Positions 25,069 through 33,819 of a stretch of DNA of 64,000 nt are shown piece after piece. Numbering within the stretch: position 1 is the first letter of the stretch; each line of letters opens with the position of its first letter. The stretch covers positions 1-64,000 of the forward strand of contig NZ_FZOK01000005.1 of assembly GCF_900188245.1 (NCBI RefSeq). Direction: 5' to 3'. A program made the position numbers and the translations under genes. The notes under the pieces are model-generated. The model was not told the DNA's origin, searched no databases, and worked only from the letters and a program-made list of their open reading frames with translations. Source of the stretch: Belliella buryatensis (lineage in GTDB: Bacteria; Bacteroidota; Bacteroidia; Cytophagales; Cyclobacteriaceae).

Positions 25069-26712
25069 TCATCCCACTTCCACATCAAAAGCCCCATTGA
25101 CAATCTTGCCATTGATTTTGACTTGGATCCAAACTCTGTATTTTCCTGACTCAGGAAATGCATAGGGAAAGCTGACCATACTGTGTTCATCATGCTCTTC
25201 ACCATAAAGTCTCTGATGATCCATATCTGCCATCAGCAGTTCGTCTCTTTCTTCATCTGAAAGCTGATTCAAGATTCGAATCACATTATCAATACTGTCT
25301 GGAAAACTTAACCCAGAAGGAAGATTGTTGAATCCAACTTTCCCTGATGCAAAGCGCTCTTTGAGCATTTGCTGAGATCCCATGGAATAATTGCCAGTAG
25401 GGTGGAGGTGAATGTAAACTGAGCCATCATGCTTCAATACCACCGCATGTCCCATCATTCCCAAATATGGCTCAAGCACAGCAGGCTCTCCATCTGAATC
25501 AAAAAGCGCAAAGTCCAAGGTGTACAACTTACCAGCATCAAACTTACCAGTTTCTGTTTCCCAAATAGCCGAATAACCACCTGGTAGATCTGTTTTGATA
25601 CCAGGTTTTCCACAAATCATAATGGCCTCGTCTAGCCGCAGTGGTTTGGGGTCTGAAACAGGGGTGGAAAATGTAAAAGTATCATCCCTCCCTAAAACAA
25701 ATTCCTTCTGACTGGCAAAGGAAAAAGTGCCTTGATCAGGAATTTGGAGATCAGCTACGATGGTTTCAGAAAAACCCGTGTATCTTGTAATATCAGCGAA
25801 TACATGATAATCTCCGGCAGGGAGGTCAGGTATACTGACACTGTAATTCAGGGTGTCAATTCTTTGCGGGTGTAAGTGAGCAAACACATCCAAATCCCCT
25901 TTTCTAATCAGAAACATGTGCATAAGCTTGCCATGGTCTGGTACCATGTAGCTAAGCTTTCGAGTGATTCTTCCTTGATTCAGTTCTTTGGGGTCTATGG
26001 ACAGGGTAAGCAAATTCCCATCCGAGCCGGTTTCTATTTGAGCACTGGCCGAAATGGGTTGAAAAAGGTACCGAGAATAGGTGTTAGCTTCTGCATCCCA
26101 CCAGTTTTTACCAGCCCACAAGATCAATAACATGCAAATAGATCCTAAGGCAATACCGATTTGGTTTCTCCTAATAGATGATTTATTTCTAATTTCTCCT
26201 GGTTCCCTGATACTCTCGCTCATGGCTGAACTAATGATCGTTACCATCAAGATGACTAAAAAAATACCCAATCCAGCCAAAATTAATCCCAATTCCTGTG
26301 GCATATCTCGCTGAGCAGTTGGCATGGCCATCACAGGAATGATGGTTTCAAATACCTCGCCATTTTGCTCTAGCATAATTTGAACACTTGAAGTGCCAGG
26401 CTCCATAAACCATAGCTCACCTTCGTATCTACCTGCTTCACCTTCAACAGGAAGCATTATATCTGCTTTTGGCGTGCCCTTTAATCCAGCAGACCAATAT
26501 ACTGGACGAGCCTCAATTTTTATATTCGATGGAGCATCTGGAAGGACTACAGTTAATGTGGCTGTGCCAGGAACTACATCGGGTGGATTGATATTGGCGA
26601 GCACTCTATAATTGCCAAGGAGTCCTTCGAAAGTCACCCCTGGACTTCCAATATGACTACTGACAAGAATGTAGATAAATAATATTGAGCAAATGCTGGT
26701 GAATCGTTTCAT
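25069..26712 (-). CDS. Membrane-anchored His-rich periplasmic protein with twin HLHP repeats
   Basis: A signal peptide is followed by a periplasmic beta-domain (about 28-130, YtkA/FixH-like by its PPDVVPGTATLTVVLPDAP opening). Two membrane helices (141-164, 185-200) precede a second, larger periplasmic region. That region holds two similar His-rich stretches: LMHMFLIRKGDLDVFAHLHP (about 264-283) and MGHAVVLKHDGSVYIHLHP (about 416-434). A Met/His/Asp-rich stretch (MADMDHQRLYGEEHDEH) follows near residue 500. The pattern suggests metal binding, copper most likely, in the periplasm. It lies 6 bases after the multi-spanning membrane protein gene, clearly one operon. No family function known to me; the metal role is inference. 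Confidence 0.75.
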   Translation of the reverse strand: MKRFTSICSILFIYILVSSHIGSPGVTFEGLLGNYRVLANINPPDVVPGTATLTVVLPDAPSNIKIEARPVYWSAGLKGTPKADIMLPVEGEAGRYEGELWFMEPGTSSVQIMLEQNGEVFETIIPVMAMPTAQRDMPQELGLILAGLGIFLVILMVTIISSAMSESIREPGEIRNKSSIRRNQIGIALGSICMLLILWAGKNWWDAEANTYSRYLFQPISASAQIETGSDGNLLTLSIDPKELNQGRITRKLSYMVPDHGKLMHMFLIRKGDLDVFAHLHPQRIDTLNYSVSIPDLPAGDYHVFADITRYTGFSETIVADLQIPDQGTFSFASQKEFVLGRDDTFTFSTPVSDPKPLRLDEAIMICGKPGIKTDLPGGYSAIWETETGKFDAGKLYTLDFALFDSDGEPAVLEPYLGMMGHAVVLKHDGSVYIHLHPTGNYSMGSQQMLKERFASGKVGFNNLPSGLSFPDSIDNVIRILNQLSDEERDELLMADMDHQRLYGEEHDEHSMVSFPYAFPESGKYRVWIQVKINGKIVNGAFDVEVG

Positions 26713-26718
26713 AATATA

Positions 26719-27915
26719 TTATCTCTTGACTTGTGACATCCAATTTCCCCAAGCTAAAGCAATTCTAGAACTTAAGATACCAATTATTAAAGCATACAAT
26801 AACCCTATTCCTAATTTGAAAATGGAATCCACCGACCCTGGATAAAACACATATCGGTAGTTTCCATCAGGATTGACAAAATAGGGGAGGGAGAATCTGC
26901 CAAAAAACCAACCTCTTGCATGTTCTGTCAAAAGGAATTCAGAGAAATACCACTGCGTTGGAATGAAAAGTATTAAGAATGCTACTGCCAACATTGTCGC
27001 TAAAAGCCATTTATTTTTATCCTTAAATTTCATCATCACAAAATCTACAGCTAAAGCAGGAATGATCAAAAGCATTGGGAAATGATAGGGTTGAAAACGA
27101 TCAATGTGATTTAAAACAGGACTTAATAAAGGTTCTGCAGAAAATAGAGGAAGTAGCCAAACCATTCCTGCCATAGTCAACATATAGATTATGGACATCT
27201 TTGAAGCAGCAAATTTGAATGGAGATGCGAATGCAACAGACACAATAAATAAAGGAAAAACTATTGCAGCCACTTGATAAGGGAATACCTGATGCATAGC
27301 ATTAGGATAGAAATATTCTGAGGTAAGTGTGTAAACCATCACCAATAGGAAACCTGAGCTTAATGCAAAAAGCCATTGTAGGTGATTTTTTATTTTATCA
27401 TCCATTTTAGATTTCAATCTGTTTTGAGTAGAAATCACAGAAATCATTGCTCCAAATTGAATCATAATCATTCCAAGACCCAAGAGTGCATGTGGAGGAG
27501 AAAGAATCTTTACATCCAAGCCATATGTATTATGCCACCAGTCATCAAAAGGTGCTGATGTCAGCATGGCAAAAGCTCCCCAGATGCAAAACATGGCGCC
27601 TAGTGAGCCATGGAAAATCCCCCAAAACTTGATATTCTCAGCTTTTGCCTCCTTAGAAGACCAAAAGCTATTTTTGAGAACTTTGATACCAGAAAATACT
27701 CCTGATATCACAGCACCCAAATAAATAAGCATGTGTGGAGGAGATAGCAAACCATCTCTCCCTACAGTCATATGCCAAGAAATATCCCAAAGTAAGCCTG
27801 TAGCAATACAAAAAGAGGCAAAGACAGAAGCGTAAATATAGGTTGGGATTACCTTAGCTTTGGTCTCTGACAACTCAATTGAACTGTCAATGATGAGTGT
27901 ATTTGATTGATTCAT
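26719..27915 (-). CDS. Multi-spanning membrane protein with duplicated SPPH motif
   Basis: 398 residues with about nine or ten hydrophobic segments and a cytoplasmic-looking N-terminus. The first half contains two matching units: ISWHMTVGRDGLLSPPHMLI (about 46-65) and DWWHNTYGLDVKILSPPHAL (about 125-144), each with W-H, then SPPH, then a G-rich helix. Further His residues lie in loops (MHQVFP, LNHIDRFQPYHFP). Conserved His/Trp at membrane edges suggests a heme or metal site. It is the first gene of a two-gene operon with the His-rich periplasmic protein downstream. I recognise no characterised family. Confidence 0.75.
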   Translation of the reverse strand: MNQSNTLIIDSSIELSETKAKVIPTYIYASVFASFCIATGLLWDISWHMTVGRDGLLSPPHMLIYLGAVISGVFSGIKVLKNSFWSSKEAKAENIKFWGIFHGSLGAMFCIWGAFAMLTSAPFDDWWHNTYGLDVKILSPPHALLGLGMIMIQFGAMISVISTQNRLKSKMDDKIKNHLQWLFALSSGFLLVMVYTLTSEYFYPNAMHQVFPYQVAAIVFPLFIVSVAFASPFKFAASKMSIIYMLTMAGMVWLLPLFSAEPLLSPVLNHIDRFQPYHFPMLLIIPALAVDFVMMKFKDKNKWLLATMLAVAFLILFIPTQWYFSEFLLTEHARGWFFGRFSLPYFVNPDGNYRYVFYPGSVDSIFKLGIGLLYALIIGILSSRIALAWGNWMSQVKR

Positions 27916-28107
27916 AATGGTATATGGCTAATAAACAATTTGATAAAGTTAATCAATATTTCCAGATCGAGCATATCAATTAATCGATTTAGAATTGAAA
28001 TTAAAGGTTACCGTATCAATGGAAAACCTTAACAAATTCACTAAGCAACCTAACCACTCAGTAACCTAATAACTTAATCAACTAGTATCTCAATCAACTA
28101 TTATCCC

Positions 28108-30279
28108 TTAAAACCCCGGCTTATAAATAACCCTTGCGTTTTTCAAAACATCATCTCTATAATAGCTAACTTCTTTGAACTCTCCCTTGCTATACATTTC
28201 AGCTTGATCTACAAAGTGTGGAGAAAATGGATTTCCACTTTGGCCACCAGCTAGTAGAGACTTTGCTTTTACCTTTTCACCAAACTCTACCGCTGCCACA
28301 AAGCTATTGCCAACATTTCCATACCATTTTTTGGTATTAGGGTAAGCTCTACTTCCATAAGCTGCAAGGGACCCCCAAAGCGAAGAGTTGTAGCCAACAG
28401 GCAAACTTGGTAATTCATCATAGAATTTGCCTTGAATTTCATTGGTGACACGTTGGAACCTGTTGATTTCTCCCCATGGTGTATTCCAAGAACCGAAATC
28501 TTCTGCCAATCTTTCTACTGCTTTTTCGAAGGCGGATATTTTTTGTTCATCAGTGGTTTCTGTTGCCAAGAAATCAAAAATATAAGTGTCCCACGCTCTT
28601 TCCATTCTTCTACCTTCTGCCATCAATTGATTTCCCCAAAACACAGCTAAGGAAGTTCCGACAGAATGAATGCCTGTCTTCAAATCCCAGTCAGCCAAAA
28701 CCCCTATTGGTTCCTTCAATTTTTCCTTTCTCGGATCTGAGTTAGGGAGTTTACGAAATGCTTGCGCAAGCGCTGGGATCATAGGCTTGAATGCCATCAA
28801 AGTTGGTTCGTAAGCCACATCCGTGATCAATCTATCTAAAGTCAAGTCTTTGATTTCCGATAAAATTCTCACTGCATTGAGACCGCGGGCATTCTCAGTG
28901 TCCCAAGCGATATAAGGAGGGTAATCTTCACGAAGAGGGCTATCTATTCCAAGAGCATTGAATGGATCGGAGTTGCAATGTTGGATCCAGCCATTTGCCG
29001 GATTTTCAATATAGATCATTTCCTCTATGTCATGAAGACCTTTCCAATCTGTATCAGGATTGCTCCCATCTACGACATTTCTCCAATCAAATTGAGGGTC
29101 TCTCACTGGAATGAAGTTTCCATGGTAGTATGCAATGGTGCCATCTCTGTCGGCATATACAGTACTATTGGAGGAGTTTGTTTTCAAGTTCATATTTGCT
29201 TTGAACTCCTCGTGATTTTTTGTCTTAGTTCTATTGTAAGATTGTGTCAGTGCTTTTTCCCTTTCAACCATCAAGGCAATAGCAATCCATTTATCATCCT
29301 CTTCACGAATCACAGGCCCATGGTGGGAATAGTAGGCGGTAAACTCTTCCTCAGCCATATTATTATCTACCTTATAGCTGACTTTGATTTTCTTTTCTAT
29401 AAAAGGTCTCCAATCATTTCCGAATTTATAATGATACTTACCATCTCTCATCTCTACAATCAAAGCAAAATGATCTATCGCATCTGCTTTGGCAGAAGTA
29501 TGCATCCAGCCATTATATTCGTTGAAGCCTTGGTAGATAAAAAACTGGCCCCAAGTCACGGCGCCATAAGCATTGAGTCCCGCTTCACTGACCATGTGGA
29601 CTTCTGGTCTGAAGTAGAAAGAAGTATGTGGATTGATCATCAACATGGCATTACCAGATTGAGTCAGTTTAGGAGCAATAGCAAAACCATTTGATCCCTT
29701 GGGTTCTTCTTCCCAGTCTCTCTCGGTATAAGTTAAATATGCATGGGCCTTATTGTCATAAAAAGCTTTCAGTCCATTAGGAGAAATAGTCTCAATATCA
29801 CCTCCTATACTGCCTTCACTAAAAGTCAAAGCCATCCATGGCTCAAATTTAGTGATTAGCTTAGGCTTGACTTCTGGATGAGTATGGAGGTAGTAGTTAA
29901 TTCCTGCTGCCCAAGCATCCATCAAATCCTTGAGCCACTTAGGGCTGTCCTCATATTCTTTTTTCACCACAATAGGATCAATGTAGAGTTTCATTCTGAG
30001 ATCTACATAAAGCTGGCTGATGCCTTCTACCTCAGCCATTCTACCCATCGCATTGATATAATTAGTTTCTACCCGATTAAAGTCATCTTCGCATTGGGCG
30101 TAAATCATTCCAAAAACAGCATCAGCATCTGTTTTTCCGTAAATATGTGGTATACCCCATTGGTCTCGGATGATTTCAGTATTTTGGGCATATTGTTCCC
30201 ATTTTTGAATTTCTGATTGTGCATGAGCTTGGGTGATAAAAGCAAACCAAACTAATAACAGAAGTGATTTTTTGAACAT
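28108..30279 (-). CDS. Penicillin acylase family (Ntn-hydrolase) secreted enzyme
   Basis: A signal peptide (residues 1-21, ending AHAQ) precedes an alpha-subunit-like region with EIIRDQWGIPHIYGKTDADAVFGMIYAQ. The processing and nucleophile site KGSNGFAIAPKLT has Ser196 as the probable N-terminal nucleophile after autocleavage. Downstream INPHTSF and GFNEYNGWMHT match the beta-subunit. At 723 residues it fits the family, which includes beta-lactam, aculeacin and acyl-homoserine-lactone acylases; the substrate cannot be told. The enzyme is periplasmic or outer-membrane-exposed. A single gene. Upstream, a minus-strand TATTTTAG box resembles a -7 element. Confidence 0.92.
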   Translation of the reverse strand: MFKKSLLLLVWFAFITQAHAQSEIQKWEQYAQNTEIIRDQWGIPHIYGKTDADAVFGMIYAQCEDDFNRVETNYINAMGRMAEVEGISQLYVDLRMKLYIDPIVVKKEYEDSPKWLKDLMDAWAAGINYYLHTHPEVKPKLITKFEPWMALTFSEGSIGGDIETISPNGLKAFYDNKAHAYLTYTERDWEEEPKGSNGFAIAPKLTQSGNAMLMINPHTSFYFRPEVHMVSEAGLNAYGAVTWGQFFIYQGFNEYNGWMHTSAKADAIDHFALIVEMRDGKYHYKFGNDWRPFIEKKIKVSYKVDNNMAEEEFTAYYSHHGPVIREEDDKWIAIALMVEREKALTQSYNRTKTKNHEEFKANMNLKTNSSNSTVYADRDGTIAYYHGNFIPVRDPQFDWRNVVDGSNPDTDWKGLHDIEEMIYIENPANGWIQHCNSDPFNALGIDSPLREDYPPYIAWDTENARGLNAVRILSEIKDLTLDRLITDVAYEPTLMAFKPMIPALAQAFRKLPNSDPRKEKLKEPIGVLADWDLKTGIHSVGTSLAVFWGNQLMAEGRRMERAWDTYIFDFLATETTDEQKISAFEKAVERLAEDFGSWNTPWGEINRFQRVTNEIQGKFYDELPSLPVGYNSSLWGSLAAYGSRAYPNTKKWYGNVGNSFVAAVEFGEKVKAKSLLAGGQSGNPFSPHFVDQAEMYSKGEFKEVSYYRDDVLKNARVIYKPGF

Positions 30280-30477
30280 GATGTCAGGGTTATTGCTCTA
30301 AATTGATATTTGGGTTATTGAATCTGATTAAGACTAAAGGCTAAAATAATGATTTGATCCGAAATCAAAAGCCCTAAGAAATGGAGATGGATGAATTTGG
30401 CTATGGATGGTGTAAAAATTAGCTTTCTCCGCTACATTAGTGCTTAACTAGCGTTGACTTTTTTATATGGATTTCCC

Positions 30478-31281
30478 TTAATCCTTGGCGATCTTTTCGT
30501 AAGAAGCCAATACCCCTCTGACCATAGCGGAGGAAAAGCCTTGATGTTCCATTTCGTTTAATCCTACTATCGTACAACCCTTTGGTGTAGTTACTTTATC
30601 GATGGCTTCTTCTGGATGCATGTTTTTTTGAATCATCAATTCTGCTGCACCTTTGACGGTTTGATTGACAATCTGTGAGGCTGTCTTGGCGTCAAAGCCA
30701 ATTTGAATACCACCTTGAATCATCGCTCGCATAAACCTCAAAACGTAAGCAATACCACAAGCACCTAGTACAGTGGCCGCCTCCATAAGATTTTCATCGA
30801 TTGTGATGGAAAAGCCAATGCTGTTGAATAAGCTTTTGACCAATTCATCACTTTTTAAATCATTGTTTCTACCACAAATACAGGTAATGGACTCATTAAT
30901 ATCAGCAGCAATGTTAGGCATTGCCCTGTATAAAATTGTTGAAGGATCAAGCTCTGCATACATTTCATCCAAAGTGATTCCTGTAGCCAAAGATATGATG
31001 ATTTGTTTTTTAGGATTGAGAGTTGATTTGATTTGCTTCAATATTGCTGTGACATTATATGGCTTTACACCTAATATGATGATGTCAGACTCTTGAGCTG
31101 CAATCAGGTTATCATTGTGCACTCGTACCCCTTTGTCCTGAAGGTGAAGCAGGTTAGCAGGATTTCTTTTGGTAACGTGTAGGTGTTGCGGATGGAAGCC
31201 TTCTTGGTCTAGTAATCCATTCGCTATTGATGTTCCCAGATTCCCGCACCCAATGATGGCTATTTTTTGTAATGAATTCAT
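30478..31281 (-). CDS. proC: Pyrroline-5-carboxylate reductase
   Basis: Catalyses the last step of proline synthesis, NAD(P)H reduction of pyrroline-5-carboxylate, in the cytoplasm. Rossmann motif IAIIGCGNLGTSIANGLL, then IIILGVKPYNVTAILKQI, LYRAMPNIAADINESITCIC, and the C-terminal oligomerisation region with GAAELMI and VTTPKGCTIVGLNEMEHQGF. A further ATG exists at 31302; the ATG at 31281 sits just before the nucleotide-binding strand and gives the normal 267 residues. Monocistronic. Confidence 0.95.
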   Translation of the reverse strand: MNSLQKIAIIGCGNLGTSIANGLLDQEGFHPQHLHVTKRNPANLLHLQDKGVRVHNDNLIAAQESDIIILGVKPYNVTAILKQIKSTLNPKKQIIISLATGITLDEMYAELDPSTILYRAMPNIAADINESITCICGRNNDLKSDELVKSLFNSIGFSITIDENLMEAATVLGACGIAYVLRFMRAMIQGGIQIGFDAKTASQIVNQTVKGAAELMIQKNMHPEEAIDKVTTPKGCTIVGLNEMEHQGFSSAMVRGVLASYEKIAKD

Positions 31282-31450
31282 ATCAAACAGTATTTCAAGC
31301 AAAGTTAATGATTTTAGGTTTTGGGAGTGAAAAGTTGAATAAAAGTAGCCTTATATGAATGTATTTCGAAATTTTTTATAGCTTATTTTGCTGATTTGAA
31401 AATTAAGTAGAGCTTGTTACACTGTAAAAGCTTCAACAAATAGAATAAAA

Positions 31451-31472
31451 TATGTAAAATAATTTTGACATA
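31451..31472. promoter_or_regulatory. Dyad over the -33 box of the membrane-pair/HTH operon
   Basis: TATGTAAAAT on the left mirrors ATTTTGACATA on the right, with one extra base. This forms a roughly 22-bp dyad that covers the TTTG -33 box at 31464-31467. The operon encodes its own HTH regulator, so this is the natural candidate operator; that link is inference. Confidence 0.4.
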
Positions 31473-31495
31473 AAGTAAAGTTTGTTTTACATTTG
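31464..31495 (+). promoter_or_regulatory. Promoter of the membrane-pair/HTH operon
   Basis: TTTG (31464-31467), a 20-base spacer and TACATTTG (31488-31495) give an essentially complete Bacteroidota promoter, the best match in the window, 18 bases upstream of the ATG at 31514. Confidence 0.6.
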
Positions 31496-31513
31496 GTTAA
31501 AAATATTTGATCT

Positions 31514-31957
31514 ATGGAAAGAGATAAACTTATACATGTCCCCTTGTTAAAAAAAAAGTGGAATATTTTCGCTTATATTTTATTCGCATTACCAATTCCT
31601 GTACTCATTGTTTTATTTTTTATTGATGTAAAGCTTTCCAGTGATGGTGTCGCTGATTTAGTATATTCCTTTTGGGCTATGGGAGCTAGTATCATGATTT
31701 TAACTGAAGAGAATAAGGAAGATGAAAGGCTTAAACATTTTCGTCTTCAGGCTTTTCAAACAGGATTTTATTGGTTGATATGGGGTTTGGCGGTTTTGAT
31801 TGTTGTTCATTTAGTAGGAAATGTCGGAGGTTTACCAATTTCAGGCCCTAAGATTTCAGCTCCATTGGTTATGTTTCTCCTAAGTTTTTACGTTTTAGCT
31901 GCGCTCAAATATCAGGTTTGGAAATCTAACAAAGTAGATGAACAAAGCTCAAAATAA
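31514..31957 (+). CDS. Four-helix membrane protein, paralogue 1
   Basis: 147 residues with four hydrophobic segments (about 17-40, 47-62, 82-102, 118-136). Between helices 2 and 3 is a polar stretch, EENKEDERLKHFRLQAFQT, that also occurs in the next gene's product (EDE, then RL, then QT at equal spacing). The two proteins are therefore probably tandem paralogues. No named family recognised. First gene of a four-gene operon with a small XRE/Cro regulator, an arrangement seen for DUF-type membrane proteins paired with YozG-like HTH proteins. A strong promoter lies just upstream. Confidence 0.75.
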   Translation: MERDKLIHVPLLKKKWNIFAYILFALPIPVLIVLFFIDVKLSSDGVADLVYSFWAMGASIMILTEENKEDERLKHFRLQAFQTGFYWLIWGLAVLIVVHLVGNVGGLPISGPKISAPLVMFLLSFYVLAALKYQVWKSNKVDEQSSK

Positions 31958-31967
31958 ATTCAAACCT

Positions 31968-32348
31968 ATGATTCCCAAATATTTATTACCTAGTTATTTC
32001 AAATCAATCGGATTTATCATATTCTTATTATCAGTAATTGGCCATTTGATTTATGGATACTTCTACTTTCTTTTATTCACCGCGGTAGCTTTCTTCGGGC
32101 TATTTCTGATTGCATCCTCAAGAGAAAAAATCGAAGATGAAATGATTCAAGTTATTCGCTTGAAATCTTTGCAGACAGCTGTCTTTTTACAAGTGATTTT
32201 CATTCTTGGGTTTACTTTAATTGATAATTGGAGAGGAGAGGGGTTTGTGAATTTGCCGATCCCAGCTGTCCTAGTTGGTATTGTATTTATAGCGATTTAT
32301 TTGGCAGTATTCTATTATCAACTTTATTTCAAGCAAGATGAAGAATAG
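31968..32348 (+). CDS. Four-helix membrane protein, paralogue 2
   Basis: 126 residues, four hydrophobic segments, with the polar stretch SREKIEDEMIQVIRLKSLQT between helices 2 and 3 matching that of the preceding protein. Another in-frame ATG at 31938 would overlap the upstream gene by 20 bases; I chose the ATG at 31968, which starts directly before the first helix. Its end overlaps the HTH gene by 11 bases, showing tight coupling. The role is unknown. The paired membrane proteins plus regulator may act as an envelope-sensing unit, which is inference. Confidence 0.7.
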   Translation: MIPKYLLPSYFKSIGFIIFLLSVIGHLIYGYFYFLLFTAVAFFGLFLIASSREKIEDEMIQVIRLKSLQTAVFLQVIFILGFTLIDNWRGEGFVNLPIPAVLVGIVFIAIYLAVFYYQLYFKQDEE

Positions 32349-32538
32349 TCTGAAAGTTGAACGTGCCAAAAAAGACATGACACAACAAGATTTAGCAGAT
32401 CAGATAGGTGTAAGTCGACAGACAATTAATTCTATTGAAGCTGGAAAGTATGTGCCTTCTACTGTACTAGCATTGAAGATCGCAAGGTGTTTTGATGTTG
32501 CTGTAGAAAGGATTTTTGAATTGGAAGAAAATGAATAA
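32338..32538 (+). CDS. Small XRE/Cro-type regulator (YozG-like)
   Basis: A 66-residue protein that is almost entirely one HTH_3 domain: VERAKKDMTQQDLADQIGVSRQTINSIEAGKYVPSTVLALKIARCF. FDVAVERIFELEENE closes it, the usual tail of the YozG/stand-alone HTH family. It has no sensor domain, so its activity probably depends on its membrane partners or on level. It overlaps the upstream membrane gene by 11 bases and lies 15 bases before the next gene. The dyad at 31451-31472 is a candidate binding site. Confidence 0.92.
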   Translation: MKNSLKVERAKKDMTQQDLADQIGVSRQTINSIEAGKYVPSTVLALKIARCFDVAVERIFELEENE

Positions 32539-32553
32539 CATAATGAAAAAAAT

Positions 32554-33282
32554 ATGAGAAAGTTAAAAATTACATCAATTGCGCTGTTTTTAGCTCTTGC
32601 TATCACATCTTTTGTGATGAAGTATGATGCTTTGATAAAGGAAGGGCCGAGGCAAGAGCTTGTCCTTTCAATAGAAAATGAGAGTGTGGAGTTGAATTTG
32701 TATCGTGAGACATTTATCTCAGGGATTAAGCTCAAAGGATATGCTTTTGGCCCAAATCTTCTACAAAAGTCAGGATCATTTGATGAAGTGATATCCATTG
32801 TTTTAAACGGTAAACCAGTCGAATTAAATTTTGAAGACAAAAGAGGCTACAGATTGGAGCTTAAATCAACAGTGCCAGTCGATGATATTAGGGAAGAAGT
32901 AGCACTTGAAATTATAAAAGAATTAAGTTTAACTGCTGAGACTGTTACTATAGATAAGAAGATTAATTATTTAAAACTTGAAGACAAAAGTCTGGCTCAA
33001 TCTGGCATAAAAGATATACCTGTTGGCGCAGCCTCTTACTCTGACACCAGGAATAGGAAAAGGAGATACCTTGGTTATTCATTAGAGATGTTAGCGGAGA
33101 GTTTGAATGAAGATTTTGAAAATTGGACATTTGTTGGTGATGCACAGAATGAAGAATACTTAGGTATAGAAGTTATACTTAATGGGAATCTTGAAACTGT
33201 TCTAAAAGAGTTAAAAAATCAAGGGATTAAGTCAGAAGAAAAAGTAATTCAGCAAGAGGTATTGTTGATTTCTAAAAATTAA
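32554..33282 (+). CDS. Unknown exported protein, last gene of the HTH operon
   Basis: 242 residues. An N-terminal hydrophobic segment (ITSIALFLALAITSFVM) looks like a signal peptide or anchor; the rest is a soluble alpha/beta region. The segment SLEMLAESLNEDFENWTFVGDA followed by LGIEVILNGNLETVLKELKNQG loosely recalls secretin/STN-type or DUF3738-like repeats, but no firm family can be named. It starts 15 bases after the HTH gene and ends at a strong terminator, so it is part of the same four-gene transcript. Function unknown. Confidence 0.65.
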   Translation: MRKLKITSIALFLALAITSFVMKYDALIKEGPRQELVLSIENESVELNLYRETFISGIKLKGYAFGPNLLQKSGSFDEVISIVLNGKPVELNFEDKRGYRLELKSTVPVDDIREEVALEIIKELSLTAETVTIDKKINYLKLEDKSLAQSGIKDIPVGAASYSDTRNRKRRYLGYSLEMLAESLNEDFENWTFVGDAQNEEYLGIEVILNGNLETVLKELKNQGIKSEEKVIQQEVLLISKN

Positions 33283-33312
33283 AAGAGAGGCTTTTGAGCC
33301 TCTCTTATTTTA
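33281..33312 (+). terminator. Intrinsic terminator of the HTH operon
   Basis: A perfect 9-bp stem, AAGAGAGGC (33283-33291) with GCCTCTCTT (33298-33306), 6-base loop, then ATTTT. It may also serve the convergent cytochrome gene. Confidence 0.75.
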
Positions 33313-33819
33313 AAATCTAACAGGAGAAGTTCTCACTTCCGGTTCTTTGATCATGATGTAGGATTCTCCTTCCATGGCATGACAAGCATTACAAGCTGAT
33401 GTGAATGCTCTGAATCCCTTGAGGAATTCTTCTTTGTTTTCTTTTTTGATCACTTCTTCTATTGCGGGAAGAGCATCTTTCATAAAGCTCTCTGCCGATT
33501 CGGCTCTTTCAGGTCTTCTTTTGAGTCCATCTTCCAATGCTTCGATGATGTGTTCTACTTGATGGTCAGCATAGCCCCAGTTTTCATCCATTCCAGCCCA
33601 ATATAGCTCTGAATATCTGTAAGAAACTTCGACCATAGTCTTGCTGAACCCTCCTAATTGATGGGCGATTTCTTCAAATTTCTCTTCAGAAGTGCCTTCT
33701 AGCCAGCCTTCGTGTCCTACAGCTGTACTTTTTTCTTCTTGTTGGACATTAGTTTGGCAAGCAAAAAGCGCTGCGATTGCAAAGAGATAAAGAATAGGTT
33801 TTTTCATGCTTAATTTCAT
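33310..33819 (-). CDS. Lipoprotein with a c-type heme motif
   Basis: A lipobox (ALFAC, Cys21) is followed by a helical protein of 169 residues. A single CNACH heme-attachment motif lies at 143-147 near the C-terminus, and nearby Met residues could serve as the second axial ligand. A mostly helical body with a C-terminal CxxCH resembles the cytochrome c' layout. It would sit in the periplasm attached to a membrane. The first ATG (33819) overlaps the rsmE stop as ATGA; a second ATG at 33807 is possible. Coupling of a cytochrome-like protein to rsmE is unexplained. Redox partner unknown. Confidence 0.78.
   Translation of the reverse strand: MKLSMKKPILYLFAIAALFACQTNVQQEEKSTAVGHEGWLEGTSEEKFEEIAHQLGGFSKTMVEVSYRYSELYWAGMDENWGYADHQVEHIIEALEDGLKRRPERAESAESFMKDALPAIEEVIKKENKEEFLKGFRAFTSACNACHAMEGESYIMIKEPEVRTSPVRF

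Noticed and set aside
25060-25075. Convergent genes whose stops touch at 25068/25069
   Set aside because: Compact gene ends are common; no shared terminator or other structure gives this special meaning.
28978-29694. A 238-codon open frame on the plus strand inside the penicillin acylase gene
   Set aside because: It is fully antisense to well-conserved coding sequence, has Cys/Ile/Phe-rich non-protein-like composition and no start context; a shadow of the real gene.
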